Below are positions 1 through 7,438 of a stretch of DNA of 64,000 nt, in pieces. Origin of the DNA: Bacillus sp. FJAT-26390. GTDB taxonomy: Bacteria; Bacillota; Bacilli; Paenibacillales; Paenibacillaceae. The notes beneath the pieces were generated by a model. It saw only the letters and a program-made list of their open reading frames with translations. It did not search any database and had not been told where the DNA came from. The DNA lies in contig NZ_MAQX01000001.1 of assembly GCF_001682865.1 (NCBI RefSeq), positions 1,431,290 to 1,495,289 of the forward strand, read 5' to 3'. The stretch's first letter is position 1. Each line of letters opens with the position of its first letter. A program made the translations under genes and the position numbers.

Positions 1-737
1 AGATGGCTGAGCATCCAGTCAGACGGCCTTGAATTTGTTGCCGTCTTCGTATCCCAATCCCCTAGGTTAAGGCGATTGCCATTCGTCACGTTGCTGGCTT
101 TAATGGCATTGATCATTTTCTTGGCTTCAGACAAATAATTGATCGTCCCGCTGGAGCCCCATTGATTATGCGCCAATACGAGGGAATAAGCGATATCCAA
201 ATCCCCATCCGTAGCGGAGCCAAAATGGCCTTGCGCATTAATGCTGTCCGCTACAACCCAGCCCATCAAAGCTGAATTGCCTGAGCTTTTGAAAGCTCTT
301 GCCGTTTTGAACATCCCATCATAGACCGTCTTAGCGTTCGAATCATATCCTGCCATCAATGCCGTAATAACCATGCCGAAGCCCTGACCCTCAGAGGTTC
401 CAAGCGGATTAAATCCCTCTGCGCTTCCTGTTATGTCTCCTTTAACGTAATAGCCTCCAGGAAGTGACGACAGGTTGTTTTTCACATACTTGCCTTTCCA
501 GTAATCATAATACGATGAGACGGAAGCATTCATGGATGATTGACTGACATGATTAGGTTTAATAATGCCGGGATAACTGACTTGCTGCGGAAAAGGCTTC
601 AATTCCCCTGCTGCGCGTACGGTGCCCTCGAACGATGCAGGTACCTGGGATACACCGGCAACGATGATCGTTGCAAGACCAATAACGGCAGCTTTCTTAA
701 ACGTGCGGGCCAATCGAAAAACGCTTTTGTACATCAT
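1..737 (-). CDS. GH8 endo-glucanase/chitosanase, copy A (3' end outside window)
   Basis: Secreted glycoside hydrolase of family 8, expected to cut beta-1,4 glucan, mixed-linkage glucan or chitosan chains outside the cell. Only about 245 N-terminal codons are inside the window; the frame is open from an ATG at 737 to the edge. It lines up codon for codon with copy B at a constant offset of 3333 bases, without net indels. It keeps the long signal region, the TSEGQG motif holding the family's acid Glu, and the DGDLD motif. Substitutions relative to copy B are scattered and mostly conservative, so both copies appear under selection. Substrate cannot be decided from sequence alone. Confidence 0.85.
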   Translation of the reverse strand, partial: MMYKSVFRLARTFKKAAVIGLATIIVAGVSQVPASFEGTVRAAGELKPFPQQVSYPGIIKPNHVSQSSMNASVSSYYDYWKGKYVKNNLSSLPGGYYVKGDITGSAEGFNPLGTSEGQGFGMVITALMAGYDSNAKTVYDGMFKTARAFKSSGNSALMGWVVADSINAQGHFGSATDGDLDIAYSLVLAHNQWGSSGTINYLSEAKKMINAIKASNVTNGNRLNLGDWDTKTATNSRPSDWMLSH

Positions 738-753
738 TTCGCCTCCCTTATAA

Positions 754-767
754 TTTAAGCGCTTAAA
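754..767. promoter_or_regulatory. Palindromic operator in 5' leader of GH8 copy A
   Basis: TTTAAGCGCTTAAA is a perfect palindrome with a central CG, sitting between promoter and start codon of GH8 copy A. The same element stands at the equivalent place before copies B and C. A central-CG palindrome is typical of LacI-family operators; which repressor binds is not visible here. Confidence 0.6.
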
Positions 768-831
768 CTTTTTGGTTAAAAAAAATGAAAAAGGAATGTC
801 CCATCCATATTTCTTCTTCTTTCCCAAGTAA

Positions 832-879
832 GTCAAGCGCTTTCACAGAGAGTGTATCACAAAAGATACTGGTTGAAAA
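832..879 (-). promoter_or_regulatory. sigma-A-like promoter with overlapping cre-like site, GH8 copy A
   Basis: On the minus strand TTTTCA (874-879) and TACACT (851-856) are separated by 17 bases. Just downstream, TGAAAGCGCTTGAC (832-845) closely matches the CcpA cre consensus and would overlap the transcription start. The same arrangement occurs before copies B and C. Catabolite repression is an inference from the match. Confidence 0.6.
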
Positions 880-1184
880 TGTATTTATTTGCGATTTTCG
901 CACTCGGATATGGCGTACTTAAATAGACTCTTATCCATTGTCGGTAACTATCATTACGAGACAAACATCTTCAATTGATACTCGCGCATTTTAATAGGAA
1001 TAGGGATATTGACCAGTACGAATGATATGTCTTGTACGTATACATACATTACATCTTAACTATTAAATGCAACTTTAGAGGAGGGATCGCCTATTCACTA
1101 GAAACGCAGTTGGGACGGAAGTAAACGTATATAAAATGCAAACTAACTAGAGAGAAACTTCTATCCACGAAAAGAGGTTTAAGC
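880..1184. other. Divergent intergenic region, GH8 copy A / ArsB-like gene
   Basis: The gap between the GH8 copy A start and the ArsB-like gene is about 447 bases. Apart from the GH8 promoter elements I found only a GAGG-type ribosome binding site just before 1185. I could not assign a confident promoter, riboswitch or terminator for the plus-strand gene. Confidence 0.4.
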
Positions 1185-2516
1185 ATGCACGATTTAATGA
1201 TTATTATGACACTCTGTTCCTTCCTTTTGACGATCGGCTTCATATTTTGGCGTCCCCATGTTAACGAGGCGATTCCGGCATCGATTGGCGCTTTTTTCGT
1301 CCTTCTCAGCGGCAGCGTTTCACTAGCAGACCTCGGTCAAATAACAGAGACGATAAGCGGCGCCGCTATCACCATTATGGCAACTATTGTTATGGCTATT
1401 GTTTTAGAGAGCTTTGGATTCTTTTATTGGGCGGCGGAGCTTCTCACAAGAAAAGCAAAAGGCTCCGGCATTCGGCTATTTTGGCTAACGAATCTATTTT
1501 GTTTTCTCATGACTCTTTTCGTTAATAATGACGGCAGTATTTTAATAACGACACCGATTTTATTGCTTTTGCTAAAAAATATGGGACTGAAAAATCATCA
1601 AAAAATACCTTATTTGCTATCAGGCGCATTAATTGCGACAGCATCAAGCGCTCCCATAGGCGTTAGTAATATCGTGAATTTGATCGCACTGAAAATCGTT
1701 CACATGGATTTGTACATGCACACCGCGATGATGTTCGTGCCAGCCTCATTAGGGCTAGTCCTATTGACCTTGCTGCTCTTTCTTACCTTTTACCGCGTCC
1801 TCCCTAAAAAGCTGCCTGAAGTAAAGCAATGGAATTTGATTCCGGGGAGCCATCCTTTAAAAGAAGTCGTCCAGCATGAAAACCGCAACAAATTTATGCG
1901 CAACATACTCATCTTCGTATTTTGTGTCCGGATTAGCTTGTTTGTAGCATCCTATTTCCACTTTCCGATCTCGTTAATGGCTGTAATCGGATCTTCCTTG
2001 CTGTTAGTATGGCGCTGGTTTTATTTGAAAGTCCCCCCTACCGATATGCTGAAAAAAACGCCTTGGTACATTTTCATCTTCGCCTTTTGCATGTACGTGA
2101 TCATTTACGGCTTAAATAATATAGGGCTCACGGAGTGGCTTGTTGGTTTTCTCCAGCCTTTGGTATCAAGCAGCTTATTAAATGCCAGTGTTTTTATGGG
2201 TATTCTGCTCAGTATTCTATCGAATTTATTTAATAATCATCCAGCGCTAATGGTAGGCACGTTAACCCTAATGGATATGGGACTCAATCCAATAACGTTA
2301 AAAATCGCTTATTTAGCGAGTGTTGTGGGCAGCGATATCGGTTCACTTCTTTTGCCTATCGGCACGCTTGCTACATTAATGTGGATCCACATCGTAAGAA
2401 AAGGCGGAATATTGATAACCTGGGGACAATATTTGAAAGTCACTGCCCTCGTCATTCCCGTTACCGTCATTTTCACTTTGGTCCTTTTATCATACTGGGT
2501 ATCGTGGTTGTTTTAA
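1185..2516 (+). CDS. ArsB/NhaD-type ion transporter, paralog of the ars-operon ArsB
   Basis: Polytopic membrane protein of 443 aa with about 11 hydrophobic segments, of the ArsB/NhaD ion-transporter superfamily. It resembles the arsB product at 59500 along its whole length: the same start pattern (IFWRPHVNEAIPAS versus [13 protein letters not shown]), an NNDG motif matching ANDG, the SNIVN segment, and a C-terminal VVGSDIGSLLLPIGTLATL block. ArsB exports arsenite/antimonite, whereas NhaD relatives exchange Na+/H+. There is no ars gene next to this copy, so its substrate is open. The start is supported by an AAGAGG site 8 bases upstream. It is the only plus-strand gene among the GH8 copies. 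Confidence 0.75.
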   Translation: MHDLMIIMTLCSFLLTIGFIFWRPHVNEAIPASIGAFFVLLSGSVSLADLGQITETISGAAITIMATIVMAIVLESFGFFYWAAELLTRKAKGSGIRLFWLTNLFCFLMTLFVNNDGSILITTPILLLLLKNMGLKNHQKIPYLLSGALIATASSAPIGVSNIVNLIALKIVHMDLYMHTAMMFVPASLGLVLLTLLLFLTFYRVLPKKLPEVKQWNLIPGSHPLKEVVQHENRNKFMRNILIFVFCVRISLFVASYFHFPISLMAVIGSSLLLVWRWFYLKVPPTDMLKKTPWYIFIFAFCMYVIIYGLNNIGLTEWLVGFLQPLVSSSLLNASVFMGILLSILSNLFNNHPALMVGTLTLMDMGLNPITLKIAYLASVVGSDIGSLLLPIGTLATLMWIHIVRKGGILITWGQYLKVTALVIPVTVIFTLVLLSYWVSWLF

Positions 2517-2544
2517 TGAAGCAACTTTTATTTAACGCATATAT

Positions 2545-2574
2545 AAAAAAAAAAAGACCTCCGATAAGGAGGTC
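2545..2574 (-). terminator. Hairpin with T-tract, minus strand
   Basis: GACCTCC (2556-2562), loop GATAA, GGAGGTC (2568-2574). On the minus strand the stem is followed by at least 11 T. It can act as a back-up terminator for GH8 copy B transcripts, and the hairpin also lies just after the ArsB-like stop on the plus strand. Confidence 0.55.
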
Positions 2575-2693
2575 GTCAAAAAGAGGATTTATGCACATTT
2601 TAGTTTATGCCAGCAGGAAATGAAGAGTATGGGTTTTCCATGCTAATTATTTAACCAAATGAAAAATAGATGATTTTGATGAACCTGCCATTT

Positions 2694-2725
2694 AAAAAGC
2701 CCGCCAAGCGTGAACGCTTGGCGGG
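2694..2725 (-). terminator. Intrinsic terminator of GH8 copy B
   Basis: An 11-bp perfect stem CCCGCCAAGCG / CGCTTGGCGGG with a 4-base loop (2700-2725), followed on the minus strand by GC and TTTTT (2694-2698). It lies 68 bases after the stop of GH8 copy B. Confidence 0.8.
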
Positions 2726-2792
2726 TAAGTGGCGGGTGATTTTACGATGAGGTCAAAATTGCCATAGCTCGTATGTTATTGGCTCCGCCGCT

Positions 2793-4070
2793 TCACGGCT
2801 TCCACCAGTTACCGGAGATAAAGAGCAAGTTAAGTAAATTGAATGAATCACTGAAGTAGCTTGATTTGGCATTTTTTATCGTGTCCCAACCTGCATTTAC
2901 CCAAGCTTGGTTGCTGGAGCTTGCAGTAGCAGACGAAATCAATGGTGCAGTAAATACGGCTTCACTGTAGCTGTTGAGAGCTGTTCCGCTTAACGAGTAG
3001 CCTGCTTTAATGCCTGCAGGCGAATTGCCCGTTTTACCTTTGATCCAATTGGTTACTTTATCTGCGATTGCTTTGCCTCTTGCATCCCCGTAAAGAGCGT
3101 AATCCATTACGATCCGAAGCGGTACGCGGGATGCATTGTAGTAGTAAGCGTTCGTTTCCTTGAACTCATTCAAATAATTTTCTGGGGCTGGCTTGGCAGG
3201 ATTGCCAACAATAAAATCAGAAATTAGTCCCGTAGACGAAGCATACGTGTTGCTGACTTGCGAATATGCGGTATACAGGCTGTTAATGACATTGATCCAC
3301 GTTTGATCGCCTGTTACGCTATGAAATGCGCGAAGGTGGCTCAGCATCCAATCAGACGGCCTGGAATTGAGGGCGCTCTTCGTGTCCCAATCCCCAAGAT
3401 TAAGGCGATTGCCTGTCGTTACGTTGCTAGCTTTGATCGCATTGATCATTTTTTTGGCTTCAGACAAATAGTTCACCGAGCCGCTTGAACCCCATTGCCG
3501 ATCTGCAAGAATCAAGGAGTATGCGATGTCCAAATCGCCATCCGTGGCAGAACTGAAATGGCCTTGTGCGTTTTTGTTGTCTGCGACAACCCAGCCCATC
3601 AGATTGGAGTTAACTGAGCTTTTGAACGCTCTTGCTGTTTTGAACATTCCGTCAAAAATAGTTCTGGCATTCGAATCATGGCCTGCCATTAAAACGGTAA
3701 TGACCATTCCATAGCCCTGGCCTTCTGATGTGCCAAGCGGCTTAAATCCTTCCGCACTTCCTGTGATATCTCCTTTTACGTAGTAGCCTCCAGGAAGGGA
3801 TGCCAGATTGTTTTTGACATATTTGCCTTTCCAATAATCATAATACGACTTAACCGTTGAATTCATTGAAGCTTGGTTGACATGGTTCGGTTTAATAATG
3901 CCTGGATAGGAGACTTGCTGTGGAAATGGCTTCAGCTCCCCTGCTGCCCGTACGGTCTCCTCAAGTGATGAAGGAACCTGTGACACACCCGCAATAACGA
4001 TCGTTGCAAGTCCAATTACTGCTGCTTTCTTAAATTTACCCGCCAAACTAAAAACACTTTTGTACATCAT
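2793..4070 (-). CDS. GH8 endo-glucanase/chitosanase, copy B (intact)
   Basis: Full-length GH8 hydrolase of 425 aa. Residues 1-43 form a long signal region: basic start, hydrophobic stretch about 17-35, likely cleavage near VRAAGEL. The (alpha/alpha)6 domain shows TSEGQGYG with the acid Glu116, DGDLDIAYSL (about 177-186), and a WDTK...RPSDWMLSHLRAF segment typical of Bacillus/Paenibacillus GH8 chitosanase-lichenases. It ends with NLLFISGNWWKP, shared with the copy C remnant. It is monocistronic with its own promoter, cre-like site, leader palindrome and terminator. Expected role: extracellular breakdown of beta-glucan or chitosan. Secretion and family are well supported; the exact substrate is not. 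Confidence 0.88.
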   Translation of the reverse strand: MMYKSVFSLAGKFKKAAVIGLATIVIAGVSQVPSSLEETVRAAGELKPFPQQVSYPGIIKPNHVNQASMNSTVKSYYDYWKGKYVKNNLASLPGGYYVKGDITGSAEGFKPLGTSEGQGYGMVITVLMAGHDSNARTIFDGMFKTARAFKSSVNSNLMGWVVADNKNAQGHFSSATDGDLDIAYSLILADRQWGSSGSVNYLSEAKKMINAIKASNVTTGNRLNLGDWDTKSALNSRPSDWMLSHLRAFHSVTGDQTWINVINSLYTAYSQVSNTYASSTGLISDFIVGNPAKPAPENYLNEFKETNAYYYNASRVPLRIVMDYALYGDARGKAIADKVTNWIKGKTGNSPAGIKAGYSLSGTALNSYSEAVFTAPLISSATASSSNQAWVNAGWDTIKNAKSSYFSDSFNLLNLLFISGNWWKP

Positions 4071-4084
4071 TTTGCCTCCTTTAA

Positions 4085-4104
4085 AAGTTTAAGCGCTTAA
4101 ACTT
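4085..4104. promoter_or_regulatory. 20-bp perfect palindrome operator, GH8 copy B leader
   Basis: A perfect palindrome with half-site AAGTTTAAGC and its complement GCTTAAACTT, 15 bases before the start codon and overlapping the leader. This is the longest version of the element shared by the three GH8 copies. A LacI-family repressor is the most likely binder by form. Confidence 0.65.
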
Positions 4105-4166
4105 ATTTGGCTAAAAAAAAGGTGAAATCCTTATGTTGAACCCACTTTTTTTTAAAGCATAACGCA

Positions 4167-4214
4167 TTGAAGCGCTCTCAAACAGAGTGTACCACAAAAA
4201 TTACTGGTTGAAAA
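4167..4214 (-). promoter_or_regulatory. Promoter with cre-like site, GH8 copy B
   Basis: TTTTCA (4209-4214), a 17-base gap, then TACACT (4186-4191), with the cre-like TGAGAGCGCTTCAA at 4167-4180 directly downstream. Spacing and sequence match the elements before copies A and C. Confidence 0.6.
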
Positions 4215-4238
4215 TGTCTTTTTTTATTGTGCTTAGAT

Positions 4239-4273
4239 CCGCCAAGACCGGATCGATTCTCTGATCTTGGCGG
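4239..4273 (-). repeat. Degraded terminator-like inverted repeat after GH8 copy C
   Basis: CCGCCAAGA (4239-4247) pairs with TCTTGGCGG (4265-4273). The outer arm resembles the terminator stem of copy B (CCCGCCAAGCG) and it sits 50 bases after the copy C stop, so it looks like the same terminator with a broken inner stem and no T-tract. Function is doubtful. Confidence 0.4.
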
Positions 4274-4322
4274 GTACATTCAAGCGATGGAAACTAGTCT
4301 CCAATCTTATTAAGGATTGGCA

Positions 4323-4514
4323 TCACGGTTTCCACCAGTTACCCGAGATGAAGAGCAAGTTAAGTAAGTTGTAGGAGTCGCTAAAATAACTTGATTTGGC
4401 ATTTTTTATTGCGTCCCAGCCTGCATTCACCCATGCCTGATTGCTTCTGCTCGTCGTAGCAGCAGAAATAAATGGCGCGGTGAATACGGCTTCACTGTAT
4501 GCGCTCTTGTACAT
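4323..4514 (-). pseudogene. GH8 copy C: internal-deletion remnant (63 codons)
   Basis: The open frame begins MYKS, like residues 2-5 of copy B, and jumps straight to AYSEAVFTAP, matching the region about 60 residues from the copy B C-terminus. It then continues in frame to the shared end GNWWKP. About 360 codons, including all catalytic residues and the signal peptide, are missing. The junction lies where AAG-AGC (Lys-Ser) in the N-terminal part resembles AAC-AGC (Asn-Ser) in the C-terminal part, which suggests deletion by short-repeat recombination. The promoter, cre-like site, leader palindrome and ribosome binding site are all retained, so the remnant could still be transcribed. No enzymatic role is possible. 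Confidence 0.8.
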
Positions 4515-4530
4515 TTTTCAGCCTCCTCAA

Positions 4531-4550
4531 AAGTTTAAACGCTTAAACTT
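4531..4550. promoter_or_regulatory. Leader palindrome, GH8 copy C
   Basis: AAGTTTAAAC / GCTTAAACTT matches the 20-bp element of copy B except for one centre-proximal change that breaks the symmetry. Confidence 0.5.
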
Positions 4551-4611
4551 TTGGCCAAAAAAAAAGATGGAATAGTTTTTTTTCTAAACCACTTTTCTTC
4601 TTAGCCCGTTA

Positions 4612-4659
4612 TAGAAGCGCTGTCAGACAGAGTGTATCACAAAAGTTTCTGGTTGAAAA
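4612..4659 (-). promoter_or_regulatory. Promoter with cre-like site, GH8 copy C
   Basis: TTTTCA (4654-4659), a 17-base gap, TACACT (4631-4636), and the cre-like TGACAGCGCTTCTA at 4612-4625. Retained although the gene downstream has lost its catalytic domain. Confidence 0.55.
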
Positions 4660-4783
4660 TGGGTTTTTTTAATTTCTTTTATGGCTGCGGTATCGATACT
4701 CAAAGAGAAAGAGAACCATGCGCCTTAATACCCTTATCTGTATGTTAATATTTGGTAAACTAAAACCCGTTACTTACATTTCG

Positions 4784-5221
4784 TTAAATCACAAAAAAAT
4801 CCACGCGCTCCATTACATCCACAATCGTAAATCGACGTAAGTAATCAATCGTATGTTGTTCGGCCTCAAACAGTATTTTTTCCAGCTCGACGTCTAATTG
4901 TTCACCCGCTTCTCCGCAATCCACTGCAAACTCTGGCTCTCCTGCTCCTGCGCTGACGGCCATGTAAATCTCACCCAACGTAATTTGATCTGCTGCTTTC
5001 CGCAAAATATAGCCGCCCTCGCGCCCGCCCTTAGACTCCACGATACCTGCAACCGTTAATGCCTGCATGACTCTTCGCATAAAGGTGGCGTGCGAATTCA
5101 CCTGATTCGCAATCATTCCGCTCGACAGCATGCTTCCGCTTTTAGCTAGCCATACGATCGAATGTACCGCTATTTTAAAACGAGGAGGCCCTATGTTTAT
5201 TCCTCGGCTTGCTGTACTCAT
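4784..5221 (-). CDS. Rrf2-family transcriptional regulator
   Basis: DNA-binding regulator of 145 aa. The N-terminal winged helix fits Rrf2 proteins: FKIAVHSIVWLA helix, SSGMIANQVNSHATFMRRVMQAL recognition region, then the wing SKGGREGGYIL. IscR/NsrR-type members carry three Cys for an Fe-S cluster. Here I see only one Cys (in VDCGEAG), so cluster binding is unlikely, and it resembles the cluster-less YwnA/CymR-like branch. The start follows AAGGAG. The gene is monocistronic and its promoter carries a dyad over the -10 box, consistent with autoregulation. Targets are not visible here. Confidence 0.8.
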   Translation of the reverse strand: MSTASRGINIGPPRFKIAVHSIVWLAKSGSMLSSGMIANQVNSHATFMRRVMQALTVAGIVESKGGREGGYILRKAADQITLGEIYMAVSAGAGEPEFAVDCGEAGEQLDVELEKILFEAEQHTIDYLRRFTIVDVMERVDFFVI

Positions 5222-5270
5222 TCTCGTTCACTCCTTATTGCCTTTTCATTCTATTATGCAACTTTGTATA

Positions 5271-5303
5271 GCACATTATAGTGCATACCCAATTAATGTT
5301 CAA
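5271..5303 (-). promoter_or_regulatory. sigma-A promoter of the Rrf2 gene with dyad over -10
   Basis: TTGAAC (5298-5303), a 17-base gap, TATAAT (5275-5280) on the minus strand. The -10 box is flanked by GCAC and GTGC (5271-5284), giving a small dyad that may be the autoregulatory site. Confidence 0.65.
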
Positions 5304-5355
5304 CATTTCTGCCATTAAGCTGCGATGTCTCGTCAAAAACGTATAAAAGCACAAT

Positions 5356-5380
5356 AAAAAAGACCTATTTTCAAGGTCTT
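5356..5380 (-). terminator. Terminator of the DoxX-MarR operon
   Basis: AAGACCT (5360-5366) pairs with AGGTCTT (5374-5380), followed on the minus strand by a T run at 5356-5360. It lies about 50 bases after the MarR stop. Confidence 0.7.
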
Positions 5381-5431
5381 ATTTCATGAATGTTCTCCAT
5401 ATTGTTACCTAAACATCCGATACCTCGTTAC

Positions 5432-5878
5432 TCAACTTTCCTGTGCGCCTAACCCGATTTTTTTGAGCAGATGGATCAGTTGAAGCTTCTCGTCATTATC
5501 AATATAGGAAAGGTTTTGAGAAATCACTTCAACATGCTTGGGAAAAATCTCATTAAATAATGCTTCCCCCTTATCCGTTAGGTTAACATTAGATGTTCTG
5601 CGATCCGTGGGACTTGGCTGCCGTTTTACGAAGTCGTTTTTCTCAAGCTTGTCTACCACATAAGTAATGCTTCCGCTTGGAATGGAGAATATTTCACTGA
5701 TTCTTTGAATAGGATGCGGCCCTTTATTGTAGAGCAGCTCTAGAATCATAAAATGGTCGGGACTGATCCCGTGGCTTGCAATATCCCGCTGCACATTTTC
5801 AAATACAGCTTTGGACGCTTTAGCCCAAATTCGGAATAGTCGTAAATCAAGCTCGCTTTGCTCGTTTCCTTGGTACAT
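5432..5878 (-). CDS. MarR-family regulator, MhqR-like
   Basis: Winged-helix repressor of 148 aa. The core HFMILELLYNKGPHPIQRISEIFSIPSGSITYVVDKLEKNDFVKRQPSPTDRRTSNVNLT shows the MarR recognition helix and the DRR wing. It is the second gene after a DoxX-like gene. In Bacillus subtilis MhqR controls the DoxX-type gene catD and quinone-detoxifying genes, so this pair may sense quinones or electrophiles; that link is inference. An AAGGAGG site precedes the ATG. Palindromes in front of the DoxX gene are candidate operators. There is no Cys in the sequence, so redox sensing by thiol switching is unlikely. Confidence 0.8.
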   Translation of the reverse strand: MYQGNEQSELDLRLFRIWAKASKAVFENVQRDIASHGISPDHFMILELLYNKGPHPIQRISEIFSIPSGSITYVVDKLEKNDFVKRQPSPTDRRTSNVNLTDKGEALFNEIFPKHVEVISQNLSYIDNDEKLQLIHLLKKIGLGAQES

Positions 5879-5940
5879 TAGACTACCTCCTTAAACTTAT
5901 CGATCAACCGTTCGAATAAGGAGAGCTCGCCGCTCTGACC

Positions 5941-6297
5941 TTATCCAAACAAAACGCTCCAATTCAAAATGAGGACGATCAACGATAAAACCATCAAAAT
6001 GATCGGCATGCCTGCTTTGGACACCGGGTCCTTCACTCGTAAATGCGTAATTATGGCTCCAGCCATAATTACAGCAAGCAAAAGGGCTCCGATTGCTGCA
6101 AGCCTGTCATTCCAGATTCCTGCAACGAGCAGCGCGGCACCGCCAATTTCAAGCAAGCCTGTTATTACTCTAAACCATTGAGGCATACCATAACGCCGAA
6201 ACTCATCTACCATTTGCTTGGAACCGAATTTTGAAGCACCAAATACCAAAAAACCTAAACTTAAAATAATTTGAATCACAATCGCAACTATATTCAT
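5941..6297 (-). CDS. DoxX-family membrane protein, CatD/YfiD-like
   Basis: Small integral membrane protein of 118 aa with four hydrophobic segments (about 4-22, 46-66, 71-88, 97-116) and the DoxX pattern LGFLVFGASKFGSKQMVDEFRRYGMPQW...GLLEIGGAALLVAGIW. DoxX-like proteins are linked to quinone or thiol redox homeostasis in membranes, and B. subtilis CatD (YfiD) is encoded with catechol dioxygenase CatE. No dioxygenase is found here. The gene leads an operon with the MarR regulator 62 bases downstream, and two palindromes stand in its promoter region. Confidence 0.78.
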   Translation of the reverse strand: MNIVAIVIQIILSLGFLVFGASKFGSKQMVDEFRRYGMPQWFRVITGLLEIGGAALLVAGIWNDRLAAIGALLLAVIMAGAIITHLRVKDPVSKAGMPIILMVLSLIVLILNWSVLFG

Positions 6298-6329
6298 TTT
6301 AACCCACCTCTTATAATTTTCCTACTCTT

Positions 6330-6376
6330 AGATATACTAAGTATATATATCTTATAATTAGGATATTATTATCCTA
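6330..6376. promoter_or_regulatory. Two palindromes before the DoxX-MarR operon
   Basis: An imperfect AT-rich dyad with arms AGATATA and ATATATCT (6330-6352), and a perfect one TAGGATA-TTAT-TATCCTA (6359-6376). Both lie 33-79 bases upstream of the DoxX start and are candidate operators of the MarR repressor encoded downstream. Confidence 0.5.
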
Positions 6377-6410
6377 ACATTAGCGTAATTAGCTGTCAAC
6401 TACTTTTTTG

Positions 6411-6449
6411 ATGCAAAAAAGAGCCGATCAGTCCCAGAGAGGCATCGGC
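6411..6449 (-). terminator. Terminator of the PPOX-fold gene
   Basis: GCCGAT (6423-6428) pairs with ATCGGC (6444-6449). On the minus strand it is followed by TC and a T6 run (6415-6420). It lies about 140 bases after the gene's stop. Confidence 0.55.
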
Positions 6450-6588
6450 CAACTTTTTAAGTATACGTTCAGGTTACTTCTCTAGGAAAACGAAGTTCAA
6501 ATGGCATCCGCAACAGAGGCTATCTCAATGGTGACATTCATTTCAAACCACCTTTCGATTCGTTCAATGTTTATTATTCAAAAAAACA

Positions 6589-7224
6589 TTAATACAGCCG
6601 CTTGGCGTAACCCTCCTCTAGATTTGCGGCAATAACCTCTGAGGTTATTCCTTCAAGCTTGATATGTGCGGATAAGATTTTTGATGCGGAAGGCAGCTTC
6701 TCCTTTTCTATACGAGTCTCTAACTCCCATAGACCTGAACGTTTGAATGCTTTGGCACAATGCAGGAAGCACTCTTCAACGGCAACAACGATACCTACTG
6801 TTGGAATGATTTGATTTACGGCCATAGACTTTAACAATTCACTATCCTTCGTTATAAAAGCACGTCCATTGACACGCAACGTTTCTCCGAGACCGGGTAT
6901 AAGAAAAATAAGACCTACTTCAGGATTCGAGAGTATATTGCACAAAGAGTCCATTCTTTTGTTCCCTCTTCGTTCCGGAATTACTAAGTAATGGTCGTCA
7001 ACTACGTGTACAAAACCTGCAGCGTCCCCTCGCGGAGATACATCACATTTTCCGCTGGCATTAGAGGTTGAAATAAATAGGAACGGAGACTTAGCGATAT
7101 AATCTCTGCAGTGCTCATCAAGATGAGAAATGGACTTTTGCTGAACGATCTCGCTCGGGTAACCAATGATGGATCTCAGCTCAGATTCGGTCAATATGAT
7201 CTCCTGATCATTAATAAATGACAT
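6589..7224 (-). CDS. Pyridoxamine-5'-phosphate-oxidase-fold (FMN-binding) protein
   Basis: Cytoplasmic protein of 211 aa of the PPOX-like split-barrel superfamily, MSMEG_1061-like group. The pattern KSPFLFISTSNASGKCDVSPRGDAAGFVHVVDDHYLVIPERRGNKRMDSLCNIL...GLIFLIPGLGETLRVNGRA is the usual barrel, where the RGD and RRGN motifs contact the FMN phosphate. These proteins reduce or bind flavin-dependent substrates, but the substrate here is unknown. I chose the ATG at 7224 because GGAGGG lies 6 bases upstream; an ATG 27 bases further up lacks such a site. The gene stands alone between terminators. Confidence 0.75.
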   Translation of the reverse strand: MSFINDQEIILTESELRSIIGYPSEIVQQKSISHLDEHCRDYIAKSPFLFISTSNASGKCDVSPRGDAAGFVHVVDDHYLVIPERRGNKRMDSLCNILSNPEVGLIFLIPGLGETLRVNGRAFITKDSELLKSMAVNQIIPTVGIVVAVEECFLHCAKAFKRSGLWELETRIEKEKLPSASKILSAHIKLEGITSEVIAANLEEGYAKRLY

Positions 7225-7390
7225 AATTATCCCTCCATAATGGTATGACAAAAACGTTACTACTAAAAGTACAACAATTGTTCAAATTCATTTTCATTGA
7301 TTCGACTGAAATTATAATTAGTAGGGATTCTCTGTTTTGATTCAGTAATCCTGCCCAATGAGGAGATGCAGCTTAAAAACAAAAAAAGCC

Positions 7391-7418
7391 GAAAAACAAT
7401 CCTATCAAATAGGATTGT
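7391..7418 (-). terminator. Terminator after the collagen-like frame
   Basis: ACAATCCTA / TAGGATTGT with a 5-base loop (7396-7418), followed on the minus strand by TTTTT (7391-7395). It lies 20 bases after the stop at 7439. Confidence 0.75.
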
Positions 7419-7438
7419 CTTTCTGCTAAAAGTTGATG

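Noticed and set aside
540-758. Plus-strand frame of 72 codons over the GH8 copy A start
   Set aside because: It is antisense to conserved GH8 coding sequence and has no ribosome binding site.
2381-2623. Plus-strand frame after the ArsB-like gene
   Set aside because: It runs inside the transporter C-terminus in another frame and through the A-tract of the hairpin.
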